Assembly: GCA_026993705.1 (NCBI GenBank)
Contig: JALWSJ010000208.1
Span: 1 to 5,897 of the forward strand
DNA: 5,897 bases
Direction of reading: 5' to 3'
Source of the DNA: Flavobacteriales bacterium
GTDB lineage: Bacteria > Bacteroidota > Bacteroidia > Flavobacteriales_D > Parvicellaceae
Part shown: piece by piece, positions 1-5,897 of the stretch
How the letters are laid out: every line of letters starts with the position of its first letter
Position numbering within the stretch: the first letter of the stretch is position 1
The notes under the pieces: model-generated
The model's database searches: none
What the model was told of the DNA's origin: nothing
What the model saw: only the letters and a program-made list of their open reading frames with translations
Position numbers and translations under genes: made by a program

Positions 1-1015
1 GTTCTACATTATCATAGTTCCCTACAATGTATTTGTAAAATTTTCCGCTAATATACATATCTACATCTTTTATTCCCTTAAAATTATAAGGTTTTGTTTC
101 TACTTTTTTCTGAGACGTAGCGATTTGTATTCTGAATTTGATATCGGTAGTTCCGGCATTGCTATTGGTATTATTTTTATTTGTTGATGATTGAGAAACA
201 ACGCCGTCTATTTTATCTCTACGCTCTTTGTATTTGGAAAACGAATTGAAAATGGTTTGTGCCAATTGTTGTTGTCCCTCTTGGTTTCCTAGAAATTTTT
301 CTTCTTCTGCATTGGATAAAAAGCCCAATTCTATTAAAACTGAAGGCATAGTTGTTCTATACAAAACGACAAATCCGGCTTGTTTTACGCCTCTGCTTTT
401 TACGTGAATACTGTTGACAGCATCTTTAACGATAAGGTCGGCAAACATTAAACTTTGGTCTAAAAAAGCATTTTGACGCATACTTAATACAATATAAGAG
501 TCAGGATCGTTAGGGTTAAACGATTCGTATTTACTGTTATAACCGTCCTCCATCAAAATAGAAGAATTTTCTAATTTGGCAACGTTAAGTGCCGCTTGTG
601 ATTTGTGTAACCCTAAAACCCATGCTTCAAAACCTCTAGCATTACTGTTGGCGGCAACATTAGAGTGCAGTGATATAAACAAATCAGCTTTGGCTTTGTT
701 GGCTATGCTTGCACGTTCAGCCAATCCGATAAAACGGTCGTCTTTACGCGTGTAGATGACTTTTACATCGGGATAATTTTTTTTGATGAGTTCCCCTAAT
801 TTGAGAGCCGTAGCCAAAACTACGTCCTTTTCCCTTACTTTATGAATGCCGATGGCTCCGGGGTCTTTCCCTCCGTGCCCGGCATCAATCACTACTGTTT
901 TTATCCCCATTTTTGTTTGGGAATGAAAATTATTTACAAACAGAAGCAAGGCAATGACAAGAAAAAAGGAAAAATTCCGTTTCTTCGCATAATATTTAAA
1001 CAAAAAGAGTTTCAT
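1..1015 (-). CDS. N-acetylmuramoyl-L-alanine amidase (Amidase_3, zinc-dependent), 3' end cut by window edge
   Basis: This enzyme cleaves the amide bond between N-acetylmuramic acid and L-alanine in peptidoglycan and acts in the periplasm, typically in cell separation and wall turnover. I translated the minus strand from the ATG at 1015-1013; 338 codons are present and the frame is still open at base 1. Residues 1-32 form a signal peptide: a K/R-rich start, a hydrophobic core at about 15-27, and likely cleavage at NNFHS/QT. The catalytic domain starts at about residue 39 with VVIDAGHGGKDPGAIG. Expected zinc ligands are all visible: H47 (GHGG), E62 (VREKDVV) and H117 (FISLHSN). The catalytic glutamate is E229 in PSVLIELGFLSN. 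After a K/N/S/T-rich linker (about 250-290), a SPOR-like segment begins at FRIQIATSQ (294 onward), as in Bacteroidota homologues, and runs off the edge. It is divergent from lptD. The family is certain; the exact paralogue is not. Confidence 0.95.
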   Translation of the reverse strand, partial: MKLFLFKYYAKKRNFSFFLVIALLLFVNNFHSQTKMGIKTVVIDAGHGGKDPGAIGIHKVREKDVVLATALKLGELIKKNYPDVKVIYTRKDDRFIGLAERASIANKAKADLFISLHSNVAANSNARGFEAWVLGLHKSQAALNVAKLENSSILMEDGYNSKYESFNPNDPDSYIVLSMRQNAFLDQSLMFADLIVKDAVNSIHVKSRGVKQAGFVVLYRTTMPSVLIELGFLSNAEEEKFLGNQEGQQQLAQTIFNSFSKYKERRDKIDGVVSQSSTNKNNTNSNAGTTDIKFRIQIATSQKKVETKPYNFKGIKDVDMYISGKFYKYIVGNYDNVE

Positions 1016-1038
1016 ATATTCAGTTTTTAGCTTCTACT

Positions 1039-3639
1039 TTGATAGTAACCCACAAACATAGCAATAATAGTTACGGATTTCGTTCGATACTCCGTTTTGT
1101 TATACTCGCTCTCATGTTGATAAACATTTGTGTTTCCGGCGTTGCTCAGGATTCCATTGTCAGCAGTGAATTGGAATATCCTTTAATCTATCAAGCAGAC
1201 GATTCTCTTGAGTTGGATATGAAGAATCAAAAAGCATACCTATATAACAATGCTTATGTAGAATACGGAGATTTTGAACTAAATGCTTGCTTTATCGAGT
1301 TTGATTTTAAAACTCAAGTGGTAAAGGCTAGGGAATGTACGGATTCATCCGGTAATAAAGTCGGTGTGCCTGAATTGAGCGATGGTGATGTTGTTACTCA
1401 CGCCGATAGCTTGGCTTTTAACTTTAATTCAAAACGAGGAATTACTTATCACGTAAAGATGCAAGAAGGCGAGGGCTATATACACGGAAGTAAAATTAAA
1501 CGGCAAGCCAACGAAGAAATACACATTGATACAGCTCTTTATACAACCTGCGATTTAGATCATCCGCACTATTATTTTAAATTAAGAAAGGCGATTATTA
1601 AGCCCGATGATAAAATTATTTCAGGGCCGGTAAATTTATTTGTTTCCGATGTCTCTACGCCTTTGGGATTGCCTTTTGCGTATTTTCCTAATCAAAAAAG
1701 CGGAACGAACGGAATCGTCATTCCTTCGTTTGGGAACTCACCAAGGTTGGGATTTTATCTGTTGGGAGGAGGTTATTACTACAAATTCAAAAAAAGAAAA
1801 GACGGAAAATGGTCGCCTTTTGCCGATAAGTTGGCGGTAAGTCTTTTGGGTGATATTTATTCCAAAGGAAGTTGGGGAGCTAAAACAATTGTGGAATACA
1901 ATAACCGTTATCATTATAATGGAGGTTTGCAAGTGAGTTATCAAAATGTAAAAAACGGCGACAAAGGTTTTCCTGATTATACACAACAAAAAGTATTTTT
2001 TATTCGTTGGCGACACAATCAAGACCCGAAAGCCATGCCCAATTCCACTTTTAAAGCCAATGTAAATTACGGAAAGAAAAACAACTTTAAAAACAATTAC
2101 AGCGACTTCAATCCGCAAGATTATCTATCCAACAACTTTAATTCAAATGTAGGATGGAACAGGAGATTCAACGGAGCGGTAAAGAGCAATCTAAACATAA
2201 ACTTACGGCACAATCAAAATAATCAAAAAGTAACGTTTACGCTACCGGAAACCAGTTATAATATTAACCGTTTTTATTTGGGGAAGTTATTGGGAAAATC
2301 GCATATTGGCAAACCACGTTGGTACGAACAAATCGGAACGACATACGCACTTAATTTTAAAAATATAACTTCTGCAAAAATAGATTCTTCTAATAATTTC
2401 GATAACCAAGAGTTATTAAATAACATGCAATACGGAGCAAAGCACGATATACGAGCAACGTCCTCTCTACGATTATTGAAAAAGAAATTCACATTAACCC
2501 CTTCTTATGGGTTCACCCTCTATAACTATTTTGAGGATATTAATATTTACTACGATGATGTAGCCGATTCAGTTATTACGGATACAACAGAACGATTTTC
2601 AATGCCGTTCACGCAAAATTTTTCCGTAGGATTAACGACCAAAATATACGGGTTTTATCAATTTGCTAAATTTCTGCAAGGCAAACGTCAATCTAAAATC
2701 AGACATAGTATTACCCCAAATGCAAGTTTTGTCTATCGTCCTAAAAATCCTTACAGCAAAACTTATATCGACAAAAACGGAAAAGAACAGCAGTTTAACA
2801 GATATAAAATAGGAGTATATGGAGCACCAAGCTCAAACGAATCAGGTATAGTAGCTATTAGTTTGATTAATTCGTTCGAACTGAAATATAAAGATATTCA
2901 TAACGATACTTCCGATAACACGTATAAAAAAATGAGTTTGTTAGACAATCTAAATCTATCGTCAAACTACAATTTATTAGCCGATTCCTTCAATTTAAGT
3001 AACATCAATATAACCGGACGAACAAAGTTATTCAAGAATATAAATACAAGATTTGGAGTAACCATCGACCCTTATGCTTACGATACAACAGGCAGAAGGT
3101 TAGATATCTATAATGTCGATTACAATGGGAAATTAGGAACGATAATGAATACAAATTTTGCCTTAGGAATGAATTTAAGAAGCAAACAAGGCAAAAAAGA
3201 CAAGTATCAAAGTACGCGTGGCACGCAAGCAGAGTTGGACGCTGTCAACAGCAATCAAAGTGCCTATGTGGACTTTAATGTACCGTGGAATCTGAACCTG
3301 AATTATAAAATTTCCACCAACCGAACGATAGGAAGGAATAATGACGGAACCAAAAAAGACACCACAATATTTGTGCAGACAATAGGAGTAAGGGGCGACC
3401 TAAAAATTACCGAAAATTGGATGATAAATTACACCACAAATTACGATATAGTAAAACAAAAATTCAGTTTTTCATCCGTAGATATTCGCAGAGATTTGCA
3501 CTGTTGGGAAATGGTCTTTCATTGGATCCCGTTCGGATATATGAAAAGTTACAGCATACAAATAAACGTAAAATCAGCCATGTTACAAGACCTGAAATTA
3601 CAACGAAGAAGAACATGGTACGATACAGGAGTACGATAA
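1039..3639 (+). CDS. lptD: LPS-assembly protein LptD (outer-membrane LPS translocon, Bacteroidota type)
   Basis: LptD is the outer-membrane beta-barrel that, with the lipoprotein LptE, inserts lipopolysaccharide into the outer leaflet. The 866-residue product has a signal peptide (basic residues R15 and R19, core about 20-33, likely cleavage after GVA36). An OstA/LptA-like beta-jellyroll follows at about 46-190, and then a long barrel region of alternating hydrophobic/polar strands rich in N, Y, K and F. Recognisable blocks are YTTCDLDHPHYYF (from about 168), DVSTPLGLPFAYFPN at about 204-218, and the C-terminal signature HWIPFG (W829-G833) then DLKLQRRR. The length fits family members as I recall them. 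The start is TTG at 1039: the only later ATG near the N-terminus is 1114 (codon 26), which falls inside the hydrophobic core and would remove the basic n-region. The gene is divergent from the amidase gene and convergent with the macroglobulin fragment. The family is certain; the start is less sure. Confidence 0.93.
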   Translation: MIVTHKHSNNSYGFRSILRFVILALMLINICVSGVAQDSIVSSELEYPLIYQADDSLELDMKNQKAYLYNNAYVEYGDFELNACFIEFDFKTQVVKARECTDSSGNKVGVPELSDGDVVTHADSLAFNFNSKRGITYHVKMQEGEGYIHGSKIKRQANEEIHIDTALYTTCDLDHPHYYFKLRKAIIKPDDKIISGPVNLFVSDVSTPLGLPFAYFPNQKSGTNGIVIPSFGNSPRLGFYLLGGGYYYKFKKRKDGKWSPFADKLAVSLLGDIYSKGSWGAKTIVEYNNRYHYNGGLQVSYQNVKNGDKGFPDYTQQKVFFIRWRHNQDPKAMPNSTFKANVNYGKKNNFKNNYSDFNPQDYLSNNFNSNVGWNRRFNGAVKSNLNINLRHNQNNQKVTFTLPETSYNINRFYLGKLLGKSHIGKPRWYEQIGTTYALNFKNITSAKIDSSNNFDNQELLNNMQYGAKHDIRATSSLRLLKKKFTLTPSYGFTLYNYFEDINIYYDDVADSVITDTTERFSMPFTQNFSVGLTTKIYGFYQFAKFLQGKRQSKIRHSITPNASFVYRPKNPYSKTYIDKNGKEQQFNRYKIGVYGAPSSNESGIVAISLINSFELKYKDIHNDTSDNTYKKMSLLDNLNLSSNYNLLADSFNLSNINITGRTKLFKNINTRFGVTIDPYAYDTTGRRLDIYNVDYNGKLGTIMNTNFALGMNLRSKQGKKDKYQSTRGTQAELDAVNSNQSAYVDFNVPWNLNLNYKISTNRTIGRNNDGTKKDTTIFVQTIGVRGDLKITENWMINYTTNYDIVKQKFSFSSVDIRRDLHCWEMVFHWIPFGYMKSYSIQINVKSAMLQDLKLQRRRTWYDTGVR
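1053..1060 (-). promoter_or_regulatory. Candidate Bacteroidota -7 promoter box for the amidase gene
   Basis: On the minus strand these bases read TATGTTTG, an exact match to the Bacteroidota -7 consensus TAnnTTTG. Transcription starting 5-8 bases downstream would give a leader of about 30 nt before the amidase ATG at 1015. The box lies inside the first codons of lptD. I see no convincing TTTG-type -33 element at the usual distance upstream, so the call rests on one half-site plus sensible placement. No similarly good box was found on the plus strand for lptD. Confidence 0.4.
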
Positions 3640-3665
3640 TGATTTGGGCGTTCCCATTACAGCAT

Positions 3666-3699
3666 AAAAAAGCGGTTTCGTTGCACTACACCACTTTTT
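3666..3699 (-). terminator. Possible intrinsic terminator for the minus-strand macroglobulin transcript
   Basis: Read on the minus strand, AAAAAGTGG (3699-3691) can pair with CCGCTTTTT (3675-3667), including one G-U wobble, around a 15-nt loop, and ends in a run of six T. It lies about 100 bp past the macroglobulin stop codon and inside the REP-like element. On the plus strand the same pairing has a C-A mismatch, so it suits the minus strand better. The GC part of the stem is only four base pairs, so the call is weak. Confidence 0.3.
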
Positions 3700-3730
3700 A
3701 ACGCCGTAATGGTCGGGCTATCCACTATAT

Positions 3731-3758
3731 CTTTTGCCCTCCAAAAGGAGGGCAAAAG
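3731..3758. repeat. Perfect 12-bp inverted repeat with 4-nt AAAA loop
   Basis: CTTTTGCCCTCC (3731-3742) is followed by AAAA and then its exact reverse complement GGAGGGCAAAAG (3747-3758). It is the apical hairpin of the REP-like element and lies between two converging genes. It might impede transcription from both sides. Neither side continues into a run of T, so it is not a textbook intrinsic terminator. Its role in ending lptD or the macroglobulin transcript is a guess; the hairpin itself is directly visible. Confidence 0.85.
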
Positions 3759-3795
3759 GATGCCGTTTCTATCCCTAACGCAATCGTAAATCTTC

Positions 3796-5770
3796 CTATT
3801 TCACCTCAATCCGAATCCCTTCGCTATGCGAAGTAAATTCAGGAGCATACATACATTGAATACTTGTGATTCCGTTAGAAAAGTTTCCTTTTTGCGTAGC
3901 AATTAATTCGTATTCAAAAACGTATTTTCCGGCTCTTAAATAACTGATAAAGAAATTCATTGATGCATCTTTTGTACTTTGATAATACCCCAATCCGTCT
4001 TGCCAATGGTATCCTGAAATTACATTTACAGGCTCAAAAGTTGAAGCACGCATATCTTTTAGATGAACATACTCCAAAGTTCTATCCGATTGGATAATTA
4101 CTCTTACTTTAACTCTATCGCCGATTTTAATCGGTTGGTTTTCGCTTATAGGAAACAATTTTTTTCCGGATGAGGTATTTTGTAAAATATACAGTTCTTT
4201 TTTGATTGTTAAAGGTGTGTCGTGCGGAGTAATCTTATCCAAGTCTTCAAAATATTGCCAATATAATGCACCCCATGCTACCGAGTTTTTAGCTTTCGTG
4301 ACACGTACTTCACCCATCTCAGGTTTTATTTCTTCTTTCGACCAACTTGTTTTGAAGTATCCTGTTCCTGCTTCGGTGTGAGGAATATCTACTTTTGTTT
4401 TTCCTAACTGAATAGTTGGAATATCGGTTTCGGTGAGTATATCCGTACCCTTTAAGAGTAAAGCATAACAAGCTTCAGCCGTAGCTTTTGTAGTTTTCCA
4501 ATCCGTCGTTTGTTTTTGTATTAGCAACCAAACACGCATATCGTTGACACTGTTTTGGTCATTAGCAACTTCATCAAAAACTTCTATTAAAAGTGCTTGT
4601 GTTTCAATCGCTCTTTGGTTTGAAAAATATCCGTTTGTATTTGTTTTCCAATACATACCCATTTCCTCATCGGTAGTTGCCCGTTCTTTTAACGATGCTA
4701 TAATCTTATCGGCAAATGGTTGTTCGTCGCGTCGTTTTATAATTAATGCGAGTTCTCCTTGACTGCGTAGAGAAAAGGTTGTCCAATATTGTTTAGCTTG
4801 TTCATAAAAGTACTCATAGGCTTCTTTATGATTGGACTGAATAGGTATATTTTCGTAAAAACTTCTAGCATATAAATAATTGATGTGTTTGCCCTCTATA
4901 AATTGCTCTTTTCTATATTTACTTGGATGTTCCTGTTTGAGTTTTTGATAATTTTCATTCATTTCATTATCTAAGAAAACAACAGCTTTTCGTAATATTG
5001 GCGTGTTCAAATTATCAATAACGCCAAGTTTTTTAAGATGACCGAATCCATTAACAATGTAGCGTGTAATATACGGATTCACTTTCATACCTTTAAACCA
5101 AGGCCAACCGCCATTCGATAGTTGCAGTTGTTCCAGTTTTCTTAAAGCTCTGTCTTTTTCCGCACTCATTTTGTTGTAATTGAACAATAAGGCAATTCTT
5201 TTTTTGCGTTCTTTTTCATTTGTGGCATTAAGAACCCAAGGCGTTTCTTCCAAAATCAGAGCTTTCAGCTCTTGATTTTTTTCAAGATTAGATAAAAAAG
5301 CATCTATATCATAGTTCTTCCAGTTATTAAATACACGTTTTATTTTCGGATTGGAAAGTACGATATATTCAGCGATGGAATTAGCGTAAAAACGAGAAAA
5401 CGTTTGTTCCGCACACTCGTACGGATATTCTATTAAGTATGGAAGTGCTTGAATGGCATACCAAGCAGGATTGGAAGTAAACTCTAACGTTAATTTGTGA
5501 TTTTCAAGCGTTTTAGAGTCGTTGTTTTGTTGTATGAGTTTTGTAAACGTAAACTTTTTAGTTCCTTTTCTTCGTACCGGTAGAGGCAAGGATTCGGTTA
5601 CCAACATTCGGTTCGTTAATACAGGTAGCTGTTTTTTTTCACCATCACTATGGTTACCTGCCTTAGCCGTTACGCGGTAACTTATTGCGGAGTATCCTTT
5701 AGGTATGTATATTTGCCAATTTACCGCTATGCTTTTTCCTTTTTCAATCGTAACGGTTTGTTGTTTATTA
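3796..5770 (-). pseudogene. Alpha-2-macroglobulin family protein, C-terminal fragment cut by an IS66-type insertion
   Basis: Bacterial alpha-2-macroglobulins are exported or lipid-anchored protease traps that bind attacking proteases through a reactive thioester. About 658 codons remain; Bacteroidota homologues, as I recall, are roughly 1,800-2,000 residues, so this is the C-terminal third. Counting M1 as the ATG at 5607-5605, about 54 codons upstream of it still read as the A2M domain (TVTIEKGKSIAVNW, YRVTAKAGNHSDGE, LPVLTNRMLVTE). The thioester motif YECAEQTFSR is intact with C65-A-E-Q68 (bases 5415-5404). An alpha-helical thioester domain follows to about residue 400, and a C-terminal beta-rich MG10-like domain fills about 465-603, ending at TAG (3798-3796). 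No frameshift or stop interrupts the remaining frame. Upstream, homology stops at 5770 where the IS end begins. No in-frame ATG, GTG or TTG exists between 5793 and 5607, and no signal peptide remains, so any product would stay in the cytoplasm. Confidence 0.88.
5763..5770. repeat. Candidate 8-bp target-site duplication (one copy) of the IS66-type element
   Basis: IS66-family elements usually create 8-bp direct repeats. The eight bases immediately outside the presumed IS end are GTTTATTA. The partner copy would lie beyond the other IS end, outside the window, so the duplication cannot be confirmed here. Confidence 0.4.
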
Positions 5771-5790
5771 GTAAGCGTACGGTAAAGTAC
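5771..5790 (+). repeat. Terminal inverted repeat of the IS66-type element
   Basis: The sequence begins GTAAGCGTACGG and continues to GTAC at 5790. IS66-family termini characteristically start with GTAA, often GTAAGCG. It sits exactly between the end of macroglobulin homology and the transposase stop codon. The length of 20 bp is approximate because the matching repeat at the other end is not in the window. Confidence 0.65.
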
Positions 5791-5793
5791 ATG

Positions 5794-5897
5794 TTATTCG
5801 TTATTGAGTTCTTTCCAATTTTGAGGAAATAACTCAAATAATTTATTTGCTTTATGTTCTGGAATACGATTCAATACATCAAGTAGCCATTTATAAG
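5794..5897 (-). CDS. IS66-family transposase, C-terminal end (5' part outside window)
   Basis: Reading the minus strand from 5895 gives 33 codons and a TAA stop at 5796-5794. The product contains WLLDVLNRIPEHK and, a few residues on, LFELFPQNWKE. This matches the C-terminal tail pattern of IS66 DDE transposases (W-L-x-D-V-L-x-R-[IL]-P ... N-x-[IL]-x-E-L-[LF]-P-x-x-W), which follows the catalytic domain; the catalytic residues themselves are not in view. The enzyme would mobilise the surrounding element. The stop lies 23 bp inside the IS end. The reading frame happens to be in phase with the macroglobulin remnant downstream, separated by this stop. The assignment is by recalled pattern on a short stretch, supported by the terminal repeat. 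Confidence 0.78.
   Translation of the reverse strand, partial: YKWLLDVLNRIPEHKANKLFELFPQNWKELNNE

Larger units (their letters stand above)
3641..3785. repeat. REP-like structured intergenic element between convergent genes
   Basis: Nearly the whole spacer after the lptD stop is made of nested complementary segments. GCGTT (3648-3652) pairs with AACGC (3777-3781), and GATT (3641-3644) can extend this stem against AATC (3782-3785) across a TGG bulge. GGC-T-ATC (3716-3722) pairs with GATGCC (3759-3764), and a perfect 12-bp hairpin lies inside (3731-3758). The blocks GGGCGTTCCC, GGTCGGGCTATCC, CTATATCTTTT and AAAAGGATGCCG...ATCCCTAACGC resemble, from memory, an interspersed repeat found in many Flavobacteriia genomes; I could not verify this by search. 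Such elements are non-coding and may be spread by REP-associated Y1 transposases, which is inference. Copy number cannot be seen from one window. Exact borders are uncertain by a few bases. Confidence 0.65.
5771..5897 (-). mobile_element. IS66-family insertion sequence, transposase-3' end only
   Basis: The last 127 bases hold one end of an insertion sequence: a terminus starting GTAAGCG, a 3-bp gap after the 20-bp repeat, and then the transposase stop codon. This layout, with the transposase ending close to the terminal repeat, is usual for IS66 elements. The macroglobulin coding sequence stops exactly where the terminus begins, which defines the junction at 5770/5771. The rest of the element, including its other end and any accessory tnpA/tnpB-type genes, lies past the right edge. 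Confidence 0.8.

Noticed and set aside
842..1030. Plus-strand open frame of 62 codons opposite the amidase 5' end
   Set aside because: It is antisense to the amidase signal peptide and GHGG region, has no recognisable domain, and is explained by the reverse strand.
1114..1116. ATG as an alternative lptD start
   Set aside because: It would start inside the hydrophobic core of the signal peptide and remove the basic residues before it; the TTG at 1039 gives a complete signal peptide.
1738..2118. Minus-strand open frame of 126 codons inside lptD
   Set aside because: It lies wholly opposite lptD, whose frame has clear family motifs, and its translation looks like low-complexity reverse-complement sequence.
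3417..3701. Plus-strand frame overlapping the lptD 3' end and running into the spacer
   Set aside because: It is out of phase with the conserved LptD C-terminus and ends inside the REP-like element; no independent evidence supports coding.
3731..3758. Perfect hairpin as a classical bidirectional intrinsic terminator
   Set aside because: No T-tract follows on either strand and it is embedded in a larger repeat structure, so I list it as an inverted repeat only.
5605..5607. ATG at 5607 as the true start of a 603-residue gene
   Set aside because: Macroglobulin coding sequence continues upstream of it for about 54 codons to the IS end, and no signal peptide follows it.
5650..5832. Plus-strand 60-codon frame crossing the IS junction
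   Set aside because: It spans a junction between two unrelated minus-strand coding sequences, so it cannot be a conserved gene.
1..5897. CRISPR array, defence island or new multi-gene system
   Set aside because: There are no regularly spaced direct repeats, and all coding capacity is explained by three envelope genes and an IS66-type fragment.

Overview
The window looks like chromosomal DNA from a low-GC member of the Bacteroidota, most likely of Flavobacteriales type. It is AT-rich, its genes lack strong Shine-Dalgarno sequences, and its proteins match Bacteroidota subtypes by recall: a GHGG amidase with a SPOR-like tail, an LptD ending in a W-x-P-F-G / DLKLxRR signature, and a large alpha-2-macroglobulin with a CAEQ thioester. 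No database search was possible, so the order-level assignment is an inference.

Layout: (1) 1-1015, minus strand: a secreted zinc N-acetylmuramoyl-L-alanine amidase whose 3' end runs off the left edge. (2) 1039-3639, plus strand: the outer-membrane lipopolysaccharide translocon protein LptD, divergent from the amidase with only 23 bp between the start codons. A Bacteroidota-type -7 box for the amidase appears to lie inside the lptD signal-peptide codons. (3) 3640-3795: a 156-bp spacer between convergent genes, filled almost entirely by a highly structured REP-like element with nested inverted repeats. (4) 3796-5770, minus strand: the C-terminal third of an alpha-2-macroglobulin family protein, with its thioester motif intact but its 5' part missing. 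(5) 5771-5897: one end of an insertion sequence of the IS66 family, carrying the last 33 codons of its transposase on the minus strand and a terminal inverted repeat starting GTAAGCG.

The three chromosomal genes share a cell-envelope theme: peptidoglycan hydrolysis, LPS export to the outer membrane, and periplasmic or surface protease trapping. They are not one operon (orientations -, +, -). The most informative event is the IS66-type insertion, which cuts the macroglobulin gene and leaves a fragment with no signal peptide, probably a recent pseudogene because the rest of its frame is undamaged. The second item is the REP-like element between lptD and the macroglobulin gene. I do not see a new multi-gene system here, nor any CRISPR array, tRNA or rRNA. 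No stretch longer than 156 bp lacks a gene.
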